Shown: positions 1-8,727, numbered from the stretch's first letter. The stretch: 64,000 bases of DNA from Streptomyces sp. CC208A (GCF_030010625.1 NZ_JASCXN010000031.1:37847-101846); one strand, 5' to 3'. Made by a program: numbers and translations. Notes: generated from the sequence alone by a model not told the origin.

Positions 1-763
1 GGGAGAGCAGCGGCGGCACCTTGACGCGGGCGAAGTGGCGGTGGCCGCTGACCGGGTTGCGGACGACGACGGCCAGGTTGAGGGAGAGGCCGGAGATGTA
101 CGGGAAGGGGTGCGCCGGGTCCACGGCGAGCGGGGTGAGGACGGGGAAGATCCGCTGCCGGAAGAGCGTGAACAGCCCCGCCTGCTCCTTCTCCGTGAGC
201 TCGGGCCAGCGGATCAGGTGGATGCCCTCGTCGGCCAGGGCCGGGGCGACGTCCTGCTGGTAGCAGGCGGCGTGCCGGGCCATCAGCTCGCGGGAGCGGG
301 TCCAGATGAGGTCGAGGACCTCGCGGGGCTGGAGCCCGGAGGCGGAGCGGGTGGCGACGCCGGTGGCGATGCGGCGCTTGAGTCCCGCGACCCGGACCAT
401 GAAGAACTCGTCGAGGTTCGAGGCGAAGATCGCGAGGAAGTTCGCCCGCTCCAGGAGGGGCGTCGTCGGGTCCTCGGCGAGTTCGAGCACCCGCTCGTTG
501 AAGGCGAGCCAGCTGCGCTCGCGGTCGAGGAAGCGGCCCTGGGGGAGCTCCCCGGAGCCGTCGTCGTCGCCGCCGTCGTACGCGTCGTACGCGTCGATCT
601 CGGAGTCGAGGCCGGTGTCGAGACCGGTGCCGAGGGCGGTGTCGAGGCCGTCCGCGGCCTCGGGGGCCGCGTGCGGGCGGTGGGCCGCTATGGAACCCAG
701 GGACGGCTGCGGGGACGCGGTGGCGGAGGTCTGGACCGGGACCTCGGCGGGCTGCTGGCTCAT
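1..763 (-). CDS. ppk: Polyphosphate kinase, N-terminal part (runs off left edge)
   Basis: Polyphosphate kinase reversibly transfers the terminal phosphate of ATP to inorganic polyphosphate. Only the first ~254 residues are visible; the catalytic histidines lie beyond the left edge. A ~60-residue Asp/Gly-rich leader precedes the PPK N domain, which opens with RFLDRERSWLAFNERVLELA, then FASNLDEFFMVRVAGLKRR and, near the edge, HPFPYISGLSLNLAV, all family hallmarks. The chosen ATG has GGGGCC just upstream. The 5' region (764-949) holds an imperfect hairpin at 828-854 and a 12-base palindrome at 929-940. ppk is a PhoP target in streptomycetes (known), but I see no clean PHO box here. Confidence 0.95.
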   Translation of the reverse strand, partial: MSQQPAEVPVQTSATASPQPSLGSIAAHRPHAAPEAADGLDTALGTGLDTGLDSEIDAYDAYDGGDDDGSGELPQGRFLDRERSWLAFNERVLELAEDPTTPLLERANFLAIFASNLDEFFMVRVAGLKRRIATGVATRSASGLQPREVLDLIWTRSRELMARHAACYQQDVAPALADEGIHLIRWPELTEKEQAGLFTLFRQRIFPVLTPLAVDPAHPFPYISGLSLNLAVVVRNPVSGHRHFARVKVPPLLS

Positions 764-949
764 GGCCCCATTCTTCCGCGCGATGGGGCCCTCGGGCGCG
801 TCGGAGCGGACCGTGGGGGAGGGCAGTCTCCCCTTGGGAAGTCTTCCCGGGGAGGGGACCCCGCCGGGCATGATCACGGATCGCTTCATTGCGTGAGCGT
901 CGCAAGCGCGTCTGAATGGCCGGTAACGACGACATGTCGTACGGGAATC

Positions 950-979
950 GGGGGCGGGGCCTGTGACGGCCCCGCCCCC
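950..979 (-). terminator. Hairpin terminator after the GntR/ABC operon
   Basis: Perfect 12-base inverted repeat (950-961 with 968-979, six-base loop) made of GGGGGCGGGGCC and its complement. It lies about 50 bases past the stop of the ABC permease gene and ahead of ppk. There is no clear U tract, as is common in Streptomyces. Confidence 0.6.
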
Positions 980-1026
980 GTGGGTTCACCCGTACGGGCT
1001 ACGGGTGTCGGTTTACGGGTGTCGGT

Positions 1027-2010
1027 TTACGGGTGCCGGGCGCGGAGGACCCGGAAGGCCGCGAGGGTCGCGAGGGCGGCGAGGGCGAGGACGATGCCGG
1101 TCTCGATGAGCTGGGTGGGCCAGAGGTGGGAGACGGGGTGGTAGTCGAGGAACTGCGTGGTGATGCCGTGCTCGGCGTGGCACTGGGCCTCCACCTTGCC
1201 CCAGATCCCTTCCTGGGCGTCCACCCCGGAGGCCCGGTTCGCCTGCTCCCAGCAGATCATCCGGTCGAAGCGGGCACCGGACGGGGTGAGTAGGCCGGAG
1301 TCCATGGCCAGATAGTCCTCCGGGACCATGAGGGAGTGGCTGAGGGGGCCGGTGATCCTCTCCGTCGACAGGATGGACCAGCGGTACGAGGTGAAGGCGA
1401 GCGTCACCACGCCCATGACCAGTCCTGCGGCGGACATGGCGAGGAGGGTGCGGCGGACGAGCTGGCCGATCAGGGCGCCGACGGCGACGGCGGCGAGGAC
1501 GTGGGCGAAGAGGACGATGCCGGTCAGCGCGTAGGTGCCCGGGTCGCCCCAGAAGAAGCCCCAGCCCTCCTCCACCCGGCTGTGGCCGAACTGGAAGACG
1601 CCCATGGCGGCGAGCACGGCGAGGACCGCGACGCCGGCCGCGACGGCGAGCTTGGACCGGAGCCAGGCGGCCGGGCTCACCGACTGGGTGAGGGAGAGCT
1701 GGTACGTCCCCGACTCGTACTCGCGCGCCACCATCGGGCCCGCGACCAGGGCGGCGACGGCGAGCGGCAGCAGGATCGCGCCTCCGCCGACGTACTCCAG
1801 CGCCCAGCGAAGTGTGTGGTACCCGCTGTTGTCGGGGGACGGGACCCATCCCCCGTTCTCCACGCGCACGTCCGGATACTGCGCGTCCCAGATCCGCAGC
1901 CCGCCGATCACGGCGAAGGCCAGGACCACCGCCGCGCCCGCGATCCACAGCGTCCGCCGGTACTGGCGGACCGTCACCCAGGCCGGGCCCTTCAGGGAGA
2001 GGCTGCTCAT
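1027..2010 (-). CDS. ABC-2 type exporter permease
   Basis: Membrane subunit (327 aa) of a two-component ABC exporter. The N-terminus carries a hydrophobic helix (about residues 18-40) followed by a ~60-residue extracytoplasmic loop. Further helices follow in pairs around residues 90-115, 140-165, 180-210 and 220-245, and a last one lies near the C-terminus. This fits the ABC-2 membrane family. The start overlaps the stop of the upstream ATPase by four bases (ATGA), so the two are translationally coupled. With the GntR gene this forms a regulator-ATPase-permease operon like the YtrABC type. The substrate cannot be told from sequence; antibiotic or stress export is an inference. Confidence 0.85.
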   Translation of the reverse strand: MSSLSLKGPAWVTVRQYRRTLWIAGAAVVLAFAVIGGLRIWDAQYPDVRVENGGWVPSPDNSGYHTLRWALEYVGGGAILLPLAVAALVAGPMVAREYESGTYQLSLTQSVSPAAWLRSKLAVAAGVAVLAVLAAMGVFQFGHSRVEEGWGFFWGDPGTYALTGIVLFAHVLAAVAVGALIGQLVRRTLLAMSAAGLVMGVVTLAFTSYRWSILSTERITGPLSHSLMVPEDYLAMDSGLLTPSGARFDRMICWEQANRASGVDAQEGIWGKVEAQCHAEHGITTQFLDYHPVSHLWPTQLIETGIVLALAALATLAAFRVLRARHP

Positions 2011-2870
2011 GCGGTGGCTCCTTCGGGGTTGCGCAGGTGGGCGAGGAGGAGTTCCTCCAGGGAGGGTTCGGCGGTCTCCCAGGGGCCCTCTATGGGGCCC
2101 TCGCGGCGGACCAGGGCCGTGAGCTGACGGCCCGTCGTACGGGAGTCGACGACCGTGTGCGGGGCGAGGTCGGCGACCGGGCCGGTGAGCAGGGTGTGCG
2201 CGGCGAGCAGGTCGTCGACGGCGCCGTCGAGGCGGACGCGGCCGCCGGCGAGCAGCATCAGGTGGTCGCAGGCGCCCTCCAGCTCGGTGAGGATGTGCGA
2301 GGACATGACGACCGTCGTCCCGCGCTCGGCCGCGTCGGACATCAGCAGGCCCATCAGCTGGTGGCGGGCGAGCGGGTCGAGGTCGGCCATCGGCTCGTCG
2401 AGGAGGAGGAGTCCGGCGCGCTTGCCGAGGGCGAGCGCGAGGGCGACGCGGGTGCGCTGGCCGCCGGAGAGGTGGTGGACGAGGGTGTCGGAGGAGAAGC
2501 CGCCGCCCTCGACGACCCGGAGCGCGGCGGCGTCGTCCCAGCGGCCGGGGTTGAGCTCGCGGCCCATGCGGAGGGTGTCGGCGACGGTGAGCCGGGGGTG
2601 CAGCGGCTTGGCCTGGGCGATGTAGGCCAGGTCCTCGCGGGCGGGTCCTTCGAGGGTGCCCTCGGTGGGGCGGAGCAGGCCGGCGGCGAGGGCGAGGAGG
2701 GTGGACTTGCCGGCGCCGTTGGGGCCGACGAGAGCGCAGATCCGGCCGACGGGGAGGGCGAAGTCGCACTCCCGGAGCGCCCAGCCGCCCTTCCGGACGC
2801 CGTACTTCCCGCCGTATTTCTTGCCCAGGAGATCCGCCCGCAGGGCGATCCCCTCGCTGGTCGTGGTCAC
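2007..2870 (-). CDS. ABC exporter ATP-binding subunit
   Basis: ATPase of 287 aa that powers the neighbouring permease. Walker A is GPNGAGKST (about residues 48-56), the signature is LSGGQRTRVALALALG, Walker B is LLLLDEPMADLD, and the H-loop region is TTVVMSSHILTELE. An unusual KKYGGKYGVRKGG insertion precedes the first strand. The C-terminal ~80 residues resemble the regulatory tail of DrrA-like exporters. Its start overlaps the GntR stop by four bases and its stop overlaps the permease start, so the three genes are one tightly coupled operon. Confidence 0.93.
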   Translation of the reverse strand: MTTTSEGIALRADLLGKKYGGKYGVRKGGWALRECDFALPVGRICALVGPNGAGKSTLLALAAGLLRPTEGTLEGPAREDLAYIAQAKPLHPRLTVADTLRMGRELNPGRWDDAAALRVVEGGGFSSDTLVHHLSGGQRTRVALALALGKRAGLLLLDEPMADLDPLARHQLMGLLMSDAAERGTTVVMSSHILTELEGACDHLMLLAGGRVRLDGAVDDLLAAHTLLTGPVADLAPHTVVDSRTTGRQLTALVRREGPIEGPWETAEPSLEELLLAHLRNPEGATA

Positions 2871-3259
2871 TTTTCCTCGTCCCCCTCGAAGTGCTGTGCC
2901 AGTACGGCGGTGAAGAGCGCGGACACGTCCTCGCGGTCCAGTCCCGCGGCGCGCGCCCGGCGGGCCCAGGCGTCGAGCTCGCCCCGGAGGGGGGAGTCGG
3001 CGGGGGCGGTGGTGCCGAGCGTGGCGCGGACGAAGGTGCCGAGGCCCCGGCGGGCCTCGACGAGGCCCTCGCGTTCGAGTTCGCGGTAGGCCTTGAGGAC
3101 GGTGTTCGGGTTGATGGCCGTCGCCTCGACGACCTCGCGTGCGGTGGGCAGGCGGTCGCCCGGCTCCAGGAGGCCCATCCGGAGGGCCTGTTTCGTCTGC
3201 TGGACGATCTGGAGGTAGGTGGCGACGCCGCTGCGCCGGTCGATGCGGTACTCGACCAC
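2867..3259 (-). CDS. GntR-family regulator (YtrA subfamily)
   Basis: Short GntR regulator (130 aa from this start) with an N-terminal winged helix: YLQIVQQTKQALRMG, GDRLPTAREVV, INPNTVLKAYRELEREGLVE, then RRGLGTFV. The truncated C-terminal effector region is typical of YtrA proteins that control ABC exporters. I chose the GTG at 3259 (MVEYRIDRRSG) because AAAGGA sits just upstream and homologues begin there. A TTG ten codons further up lies inside the operator palindrome and is less likely. It is the first gene of the exporter operon and probably represses it until an inducer appears (family knowledge plus context). Confidence 0.9.
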   Translation of the reverse strand: MVEYRIDRRSGVATYLQIVQQTKQALRMGLLEPGDRLPTAREVVEATAINPNTVLKAYRELEREGLVEARRGLGTFVRATLGTTAPADSPLRGELDAWARRARAAGLDREDVSALFTAVLAQHFEGDEEK

Positions 3260-3269
3260 GTTCCTTTGC

Positions 3270-3305
3270 ACCACCCTTTCACTAATCAAGTAGTGAAAGG
3301 GTGGT
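3270..3305. promoter_or_regulatory. 15-bp perfect inverted repeat, likely GntR operator
   Basis: Arms 3270-3284 (ACCACCCTTTCACTA) and 3291-3305 are exact complements around a six-base centre. The palindrome ends ten bases before the GntR start codon. YtrA-type GntR proteins bind long palindromes at their own promoters, so autorepression of the exporter operon is the natural reading. Confidence 0.7.
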
Positions 3306-3313
3306 GGAAAGAA

Positions 3314-3335
3314 GGGGGCGGTGTCAACCGCCCCC
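3314..3335 (-). terminator. Terminator after mshD
   Basis: Nine-base perfect stem GGGGGCGGT / ACCGCCCCC with a four-base loop, 14 bases beyond the mshD stop and just ahead of the GntR operator. It would insulate the exporter operon from mshD transcription. Confidence 0.65.
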
Positions 3336-3349
3336 TCCGATCTGCGCGT

Positions 3350-4276
3350 TCAGGACTCCGAGCGGTACATCAGGTCCACCTCGTGGGTCCGGAAGCCCAT
3401 TCCCTCGTACACCCGCACCGCCGCCGTGTTGTCGGCGTCCACGTACAGCATCGCCGTCGGCAGTCCCTGCCCCGCCAGGTGCCGCAGCCCCGTCGCGGTG
3501 AGGGCCTTGCCGAGGCCGCCGCCCTGCGCCTCCGGCAGGATCCCGACCACGTACACCTCACCGAGCCGCTCCTCGGCGTGCACCTTCGTCCAGTGGAAGC
3601 CGACCAGTTCGCCGTCCTTCTCCGCGAGGAAGAAGCCCTTCGGGTCGAACCACGGCTCCGCCATCCGGTCGTCCAGGTCCCGCTGGGTCAGCGAGCCCTG
3701 CTCGGGGTGGTGGGCGAAGGCGGCCGCGTTGACCGCCAGCCAGGCGGCGTCGTCCTGGCCGGGCACGAAGGTGCGGATCGTGACGCCCTCGGGGAGGACC
3801 GGCTCGGGGATGTCCAGGGGGGCCAGCGGGCGGCGCAGCTGCCGCAGTTCGCGGAAGAGGGTGAGGCCCAGGACCTGGGCGAGGTGGCGGGCGGACGGCT
3901 TGCCGCCGTGCGCCCAGACCCGCAGCCGCTTGCCGGAGGCGCCGAGGAGGGCGGTGCCGAGGGCGCGCCCGTGGCCCCGGCCGCGCTGCTCGGGGTGGAC
4001 GACCAGCTCGGCGGCCGGGGCCTCGACCGGGTCGGTCTCCTCCAGCTGGGCGTAGCCGTACAACTGTGTGCCGACCGTGAGCAGGAAGTGGCGCACCCCC
4101 TCGCGCCGGCCGTGGCGGAGGTAGAGGCGGCCCTGTTCGGACACCGCGTGCACGCCGTCGGCGCGGTCCGCGGCCGTGAGCAGGTCCATGACCTCCTGGA
4201 CCTGCTCGGGGGTGAGCTCGTCGTACGTCTGGATCTGCCGTCCCGGTTCGAGGGCGGGTGCCGCGTCGGAAGTCAT
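3350..4276 (-). CDS. mshD: Mycothiol synthase (acetyl-CoA:Cys-GlcN-Ins acetyltransferase)
   Basis: Catalyses the last step of mycothiol synthesis, acetylating the cysteine of Cys-GlcN-inositol. The 308-aa protein is a tandem GNAT duplication, as in known MshD. The first acetyl-CoA loop is VVHPEQRGRGHGRALG (about residue 92); the second is VYVVGILPEAQGGGLGKAL (about 242), followed by DADNTAAVRVYEGMGF. The conserved HPEQGSLTQRDL segment lies between. A TAGGCT hexamer sits six bases before the ATG, which supports this start and suggests a leaderless mRNA. mshA, the first gene of the pathway, is also in this window at 40.1 kb. Confidence 0.95.
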   Translation of the reverse strand: MTSDAAPALEPGRQIQTYDELTPEQVQEVMDLLTAADRADGVHAVSEQGRLYLRHGRREGVRHFLLTVGTQLYGYAQLEETDPVEAPAAELVVHPEQRGRGHGRALGTALLGASGKRLRVWAHGGKPSARHLAQVLGLTLFRELRQLRRPLAPLDIPEPVLPEGVTIRTFVPGQDDAAWLAVNAAAFAHHPEQGSLTQRDLDDRMAEPWFDPKGFFLAEKDGELVGFHWTKVHAEERLGEVYVVGILPEAQGGGLGKALTATGLRHLAGQGLPTAMLYVDADNTAAVRVYEGMGFRTHEVDLMYRSES

Positions 4277-4436
4277 GGGACGAGCCTACGGCGACACCCC
4301 GTCAGCCAGCGGCAACTGTCTTGTAACCCACTCCCCCCTGTTGCGCTACGCGCGTTGACCTTAGGCTGCGTCCGCGGAGCGGGCGAATGCTCGACGTCGT
4401 GAATCGGGGCAAAGGGTAAAGGGGACCACGGAAGAG

Positions 4437-6263
4437 ATGGCAGTGAACCGCAGGAAGAGCAAGGCCGGGCGGCGGATTCTCGCCGCCGGCGCGGGGCTGG
4501 CGACGGTCGGAGCGCTCGTCGCCGCGCTGCCGGCGGGCGCCTCGCAGGGCGCCGCCGAGGCCGCCGCGGGCGGGACGAACGGCAAGGGCTGGGGCCGGAT
4601 GGTCGACGTCCAGCTGCTGTCCTTCAACGACCTGCACGGCAACCTGGAGCCGCCGGCCGGTTCCTCGGGTCGGGTCACGCACGTCCACGAGGACGGGACG
4701 ACGACGCAGATCGACGCCGGCGGTGTCGAGTACCTGGCGACGCACCTGCGCAAGGCCCGCCAGGGGAATCGTTACTCCATCACGGCGGCCGCCGGTGACA
4801 TGATCGGCGGCTCGCCGCTGCTCTCCGGTCTCTTCCACGACGAGCCGACGATCGAGGCGCTCAACAAGCTCGACCTGGACGTCACCTCGGTCGGCAACCA
4901 CGAGTTCGACGAGGGCGCGGTCGAGCTGGCCCGCATGCAGAACGGTGGCTGCCACCCGACGGCCGGCTGCTACGTGCCGGGCGAGAAGTTCCAGGGCGCC
5001 GACTTCCCGTACCTCGCGGCCAACGTGACGAACGAGAAGACGGGCAAGCCGATCCTCGACCCGACCTTCGTCTGGGAGAAGGGCGGCGTCCGCATCGGCT
5101 TCATCGGCGTGACCCTGGAGGGCACCGCCAACATCGTCACCGCCGAGGGCGTCAAGGGCCTGAAGTTCGGTGACGAGGTCGAGACGATCAACAAGTACGC
5201 GAAGATCCTGGAGCGTCAGGGCGTCAAGTCCATCGTCGCCCTGATCCACGAGGGCGGCGCGCCGGCCTCGTCCGCGTACAACTACGACTGCGACAGCCCC
5301 GGTCCGGGCGACGGCATCTCCGGCCCGATCGTCGAGATCGCGAAGAACATCTCGCCGCAGGTCGACGCGCTGGTCACCGGCCACACCCACCAGGCGTACG
5401 CGTGCACCATCAAGGACCCGGCGGGCAAGCCGCGCCTGGTCACCTCGGCGGCCTCCTTCGGCAAGCTGTACACCGACACGACGCTGACCTACGACCGCCG
5501 CACCAAGGACATCGTCCGCACCGCGGTCGCCTCGGCCAACCACGTCGTCACGCGTGACGTGGCGAAGGCCGCGGACATGACGAAGCTGATCGAGGACTGG
5601 CGGACCCTCTCCGCGCCGATCGCCAACCGCCCGCAGGGCTGGATCGCCGCCGACATCAACGGCCGCGGCTCCACGGCGTACGAGAAGCCGCTCGGCGACC
5701 TGATCGCCGACGCGCAGCTGGAGGGCACGGCCCCGGCGGACAAGGGCGGCGCCCAGCTGGCCCTGATGAACCCGGGCGGCATCCGCGGGGACCTCGTCCA
5801 CAAGGCCTCGGGCTCCGAGGGCGACGGCGTGGTGACCTACGGCGAGGCCTTCACGGTCCAGCCCTTCACCAACATGATGAACGTGGTCGACCTGACCGGC
5901 GCCAACCTGATCGAGGCGCTGAAGCAGCAGGTCAGCGGCCGTAACGAGGAGTCCCCGAAGATCCTCCAGATCTCGGAGGGCCTGACCTACACGCTCGACA
6001 TGACCAAGACGGGCGCGGACCGCGTCGTCGAGTCCACGATCAGGCTGAACGGCGAGCCGATCGACCCGTCGAAGACCTACCGGGTCGCGATGAACGAGTT
6101 CCTGGCGGGCGGCGGCGACGGTTTCGCGGCCCTGGCCACCGGCACGAACAAGCTGGTCGGCGCCTCGGACCTCGACCTCCTCAACGCCTACCTCGCGGCC
6201 CACTCCACCGCCGCGACCCCGCTGCCGGTCCCGGCGGCGGACCGCATCACGGTCGTCCAGTAA
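4437..6263 (+). CDS. Secreted 5'-nucleotidase / UshA-like metallophosphatase
   Basis: Exported bifunctional phosphatase (608 aa) that releases phosphate from nucleotides outside the cell. An N-terminal RRKSKAGRR run followed by a hydrophobic stretch to about residue 40 is a Sec/Tat-type signal peptide. The metallophosphatase domain shows FNDLHGN, GDMIGGSPLLSG, GNHEFDEGA and TGHTHQAY metal-binding motifs. The C-terminal 5'-nucleotidase domain shows NPGGIRGDL, YGEAFTVQPFTNMM and MNEFLAGGGDGF. Gene 32 codons before the stop are TTA-free. In S. coelicolor the homologue is PhoP-dependent (known for the genus); I found no convincing PHO box in the 160 bases upstream. Confidence 0.93.
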   Translation: MAVNRRKSKAGRRILAAGAGLATVGALVAALPAGASQGAAEAAAGGTNGKGWGRMVDVQLLSFNDLHGNLEPPAGSSGRVTHVHEDGTTTQIDAGGVEYLATHLRKARQGNRYSITAAAGDMIGGSPLLSGLFHDEPTIEALNKLDLDVTSVGNHEFDEGAVELARMQNGGCHPTAGCYVPGEKFQGADFPYLAANVTNEKTGKPILDPTFVWEKGGVRIGFIGVTLEGTANIVTAEGVKGLKFGDEVETINKYAKILERQGVKSIVALIHEGGAPASSAYNYDCDSPGPGDGISGPIVEIAKNISPQVDALVTGHTHQAYACTIKDPAGKPRLVTSAASFGKLYTDTTLTYDRRTKDIVRTAVASANHVVTRDVAKAADMTKLIEDWRTLSAPIANRPQGWIAADINGRGSTAYEKPLGDLIADAQLEGTAPADKGGAQLALMNPGGIRGDLVHKASGSEGDGVVTYGEAFTVQPFTNMMNVVDLTGANLIEALKQQVSGRNEESPKILQISEGLTYTLDMTKTGADRVVESTIRLNGEPIDPSKTYRVAMNEFLAGGGDGFAALATGTNKLVGASDLDLLNAYLAAHSTAATPLPVPAADRITVVQ

Positions 6264-6344
6264 TCCTCCAGCAGTCCTTGGCGGTCTCTGGAACGAAGGG
6301 GGCGGCGAACCGTTTCGACGGTCCGTCACCCCCTTTCCCGTGCC

Positions 6345-6908
6345 TCAGCCGTCGCGGCACCGTCGCATGACCAGATCGCGGTACGGCAGGGCCACCGTGG
6401 GGCACGCGACCAGACCGAGGCGGGCCTCGGCCTCGTCGAGGAGCCGGGCGGCGCGGTCGGGATCGGCGGACAGGATCTCGGTCTCGGCGAAGACCCCCGC
6501 GCCGGCCACCTCGTCGAGGGTGACGGTGACGTCGCCGAGACGGTAGGTGGTGCGGTGCTTGAGCACCCGTACGAGCTCGACCATGCCGATCGCGGTCAGC
6601 AGCGCCTCGGCCTGGAGCGCCTGCCCGCCGGACAGGACGAGATCGGTCTCCGGCTTGGCGATCACGTCGTCCGCGCGGTGGGTGTGCCGTGTGGTGGGCG
6701 GTTTGTACGTGATCTCGGTACGGTCGCCGCGACGGCGGACCCGCAGGCATTCGACGGTCGCCATGTAGTCGACGTCGGGGCGGGAGTAGTAGACGTCGGT
6801 CTCCGTCGACGTCCCCGCGTTCTCGTAGCCGAGGTCGCGGAGGCGCTTCTCCAGTTCGCCGGACGGCATGGTCAGTTCGCGCTTGCGCTCGACTTCGATC
6901 TCGGTCAC
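6345..6908 (-). CDS. CYTH-domain triphosphate tunnel enzyme (class IV cyclase-like)
   Basis: 187-aa CYTH protein. The diagnostic ExExK motif is present at the N-terminus (EVERK, residues 4-8), followed by tunnel strands ECLRVRRRGDRTEITYKPP, VLKHRTTYRLGDVTVTLDEV and FAETEIL. CYTH enzymes act on triphosphates (ATP to cAMP, thiamine triphosphate, inorganic triphosphate). Which reaction applies here is unknown, and the two-domain CYTH-CHAD form is absent. The GTG start overlaps the upstream stop by four bases (GTGA), so it is the coupled last gene of the accessory operon. The block separates the 5'-nucleotidase from phospholipase genes and is probably acquired. Confidence 0.85.
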   Translation of the reverse strand: MTEIEVERKRELTMPSGELEKRLRDLGYENAGTSTETDVYYSRPDVDYMATVECLRVRRRGDRTEITYKPPTTRHTHRADDVIAKPETDLVLSGGQALQAEALLTAIGMVELVRVLKHRTTYRLGDVTVTLDEVAGAGVFAETEILSADPDRAARLLDEAEARLGLVACPTVALPYRDLVMRRCRDG

Positions 6909-8281
6909 GTGCCTTCTCCGGTGTTGATCGCGCGGTAGACACGGGTCAGGTTCCGTTTGCTGCACCAGCCCTGGACCGTGGTCATGGCCTGCCCCAGTGT
7001 CTCGGTGTCGATGAAGGGGATGCGGCGGAACAGGACAAGCTGTTTGGCGTCGTCCAAGGGGTTCGGCAGGCGTTTGGTCAGATAGCGGTTGTAGTAGTTG
7101 CGTTGTTGGACCAGTACGTCTTCGGGCTCCACCGGGAGCAGGACCGACTCCTCCGTCGCGGAGTTCACGGCGAACGCTGTGATCAGCTCGCCCAGGGTCA
7201 GGTAGGCATACGTCTCCCGGCCCTCTCGCGTGCTCCACGCCTCCCAGATCGCGAGGCAGGCGGTGTCGCCGCGCTCGGCGGCCGTGAGGAAAGCCGTCAG
7301 GGCCACGTCGGTGCACTCGTCGAAGATGTCGCCGTCGACGGTGTAGCGGTCTCCGTAGGGTTCGCTCACCGCCAGCAGCATGGCCTTGTGGGACCGGGGC
7401 AGCCAGTCCGATCCCGTGAGGACGTAACGCACTCGCTTGTGCCCCGTTCTCGCGTCGAGCCAGTCGGCCGCGAGCTGCCCGTCCAGGACGGGGACGAAGC
7501 CGAGGACACCGGAGCGCCACACGTGGTCGCGGAAGGTGATGTAGTGACGCTGCACTTCCCGGAACAGCCCGACCGGTGCACCGATGACGGCGCCGGTCGT
7601 ACGGGACAGATCGTCGACCGGCGTGATCCGGGATCCCTGGCGGGCGACGACCTCATCCTCGGCATGGTGGTAGGGGTGCGTCCCTTCCCGGATGTAGTGG
7701 GGCAGGAACATACGTAGGAACTGGAGCCAGGACGGTCCGTCGTAGGCGTGGGTGACGCGCTCGTGCAGGGAAGGGGCCCGGACGGCGTACACGTCGCGGT
7801 AGGCGAAGTACCCCTCCCCGGTCAGCACCCTGGGGATCTTCCGCATGAGGGAGTGGATGCCGCCGTACCCGCCGGCGTACGAGTACACCTCGTGCAGGAG
7901 CGCGGAGGCGCCGATCACGTCCGCCCTGCGGTCGAGCAGGGTGTCGATGTCCTGGGCGAAACCCTCGACCAGCGTGCAGGTCCCGGTACGGTCGAAGGCG
8001 TTCATGGCCTCCGTGAGCGAACGGGACACGACTCCGGGTACCTCGATCAGGGTGAGGGTGATGTCGTTCGCGTGGTCCGAGCGGTCCGACATCTGGAGAC
8101 GTTCCGCGAGGTACGCGACGGCGGCACCGCCGCCGGGACCGATCTCCACCAGGTGCGGACGCGGCGACGTGACGCGCTGGAGCGCCCGGTGCATGAGAAG
8201 CCCCTTCTCGGCGCCGTTGGCGTTCGCTGCGACGTCGAGGTAGCCGGGCGTCGCCTTGTGTTCGGTGGCGAACACGCTCAC
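6905..8281 (-). CDS. Methyltransferase-like protein of the accessory cassette
   Basis: 458-aa protein of unknown substrate. The N-terminal ~200 residues look like a class I SAM-dependent methyltransferase: HLVEIGPGGGAAVAYLAERL is motif I, TLIEVPGVV supplies the acidic residue after strand 2, and DVIGASALLHEVYSY fits motif IV. The remaining ~250 residues, rich in aromatic and charged residues, match nothing I recognise. I chose the GTG at 8281 because AAGGAGGAACGA precedes it; an in-frame ATG 63 bases upstream lacks a site. The stop overlaps the CYTH start. Several stretches, such as 7080-7115, are less G+C-rich than neighbouring core genes, which fits horizontal acquisition. Confidence 0.75.
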   Translation of the reverse strand: MSVFATEHKATPGYLDVAANANGAEKGLLMHRALQRVTSPRPHLVEIGPGGGAAVAYLAERLQMSDRSDHANDITLTLIEVPGVVSRSLTEAMNAFDRTGTCTLVEGFAQDIDTLLDRRADVIGASALLHEVYSYAGGYGGIHSLMRKIPRVLTGEGYFAYRDVYAVRAPSLHERVTHAYDGPSWLQFLRMFLPHYIREGTHPYHHAEDEVVARQGSRITPVDDLSRTTGAVIGAPVGLFREVQRHYITFRDHVWRSGVLGFVPVLDGQLAADWLDARTGHKRVRYVLTGSDWLPRSHKAMLLAVSEPYGDRYTVDGDIFDECTDVALTAFLTAAERGDTACLAIWEAWSTREGRETYAYLTLGELITAFAVNSATEESVLLPVEPEDVLVQQRNYYNRYLTKRLPNPLDDAKQLVLFRRIPFIDTETLGQAMTTVQGWCSKRNLTRVYRAINTGEGT

Positions 8282-8304
8282 TCGTTCCTCCTTTCTCGTG
8301 ATGC

Positions 8305-8511
8305 TCAGATCACGGGCTGGATGTTGTCGACGGCCGTGGACCACTCGACTCCGGAGGCGGGGCGGATGTGGGCGATGCGGACCACCCGGCCGTCGTCGTG
8401 CAGCTCGTGCGTGACGGCCATCAGCTCGCCTTCACCGTTGCTGGGGATGTCACGGACCTTCCGGCGCAGCAGCGGGTGCTGCTCGTAGCCCGCAGGGTCG
8501 ACCGGGTTCAT
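8305..8511 (-). CDS. Small SH3-like protein of the accessory cassette
   Basis: 68 aa, unknown function. The sequence has the alternating short-strand pattern of the tiny SH3-like proteins often found beside Streptomyces helix-turn-helix regulators: KVRDIP, GELMAVTHE, VVRIAHIRPASGVEW, NIQPV. The start overlaps the stop of the 64-aa gene upstream by four bases (ATGA). The methyltransferase-like gene starts 23 bases downstream, so all four genes read as one operon. Confidence 0.65.
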   Translation of the reverse strand: MNPVDPAGYEQHPLLRRKVRDIPSNGEGELMAVTHELHDDGRVVRIAHIRPASGVEWSTAVDNIQPVI

Positions 8512-8702
8512 GCCTCGGCCTCCTGCCGACGGTCGTTGCTGGTCTCGGCCTCGACGCGGCGCATGAACGTCAGCCAGCCCCGCGCCGCCCGCAGGCGCAG
8601 GGCTCGGCTCGGTGCACCGGGAGACGGCTCGGGAGCGATGGGCCGACGTGGTGGGCGCTCGGGTAGGCCGGATTCGTCATGGGGGCGGGCGGGGACGGGC
8701 AT
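8508..8702 (-). CDS. Small hypothetical protein, first gene of the accessory operon
   Basis: 64 aa, Pro/Arg-rich N-terminal half, then a predicted helix around ALRLRAARGWLTFMRRVEAE. No family recognised. It is the promoter-proximal gene of the operon running down to the CYTH gene and is coupled to the next gene by an ATGA overlap. It faces the divergent regulator across a region holding CGTTGAATG repeats. Short Trp/Arg-containing proteins like this often accompany XRE/TPR regulators in actinomycetes, but a role cannot be assigned. Confidence 0.55.
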   Translation of the reverse strand: MPVPARPHDESGLPERPPRRPIAPEPSPGAPSRALRLRAARGWLTFMRRVEAETSNDRRQEAEA

Positions 8703-8727
8703 GGCTGTCCTCTCGACGGAGGGTGAG

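Noticed and set aside
764..949. PHO box in the ppk promoter
   Set aside because: The best candidate (GTTACC...TTCAGA) lacks two matching units in an 11-base frame.
4302..6329. Very long open frame (675 codons) antisense to the 5'-nucleotidase
   Set aside because: It is a shadow frame created by high G+C codon bias; the translated sequence is low complexity and the plus strand encodes a clear 5'-nucleotidase.
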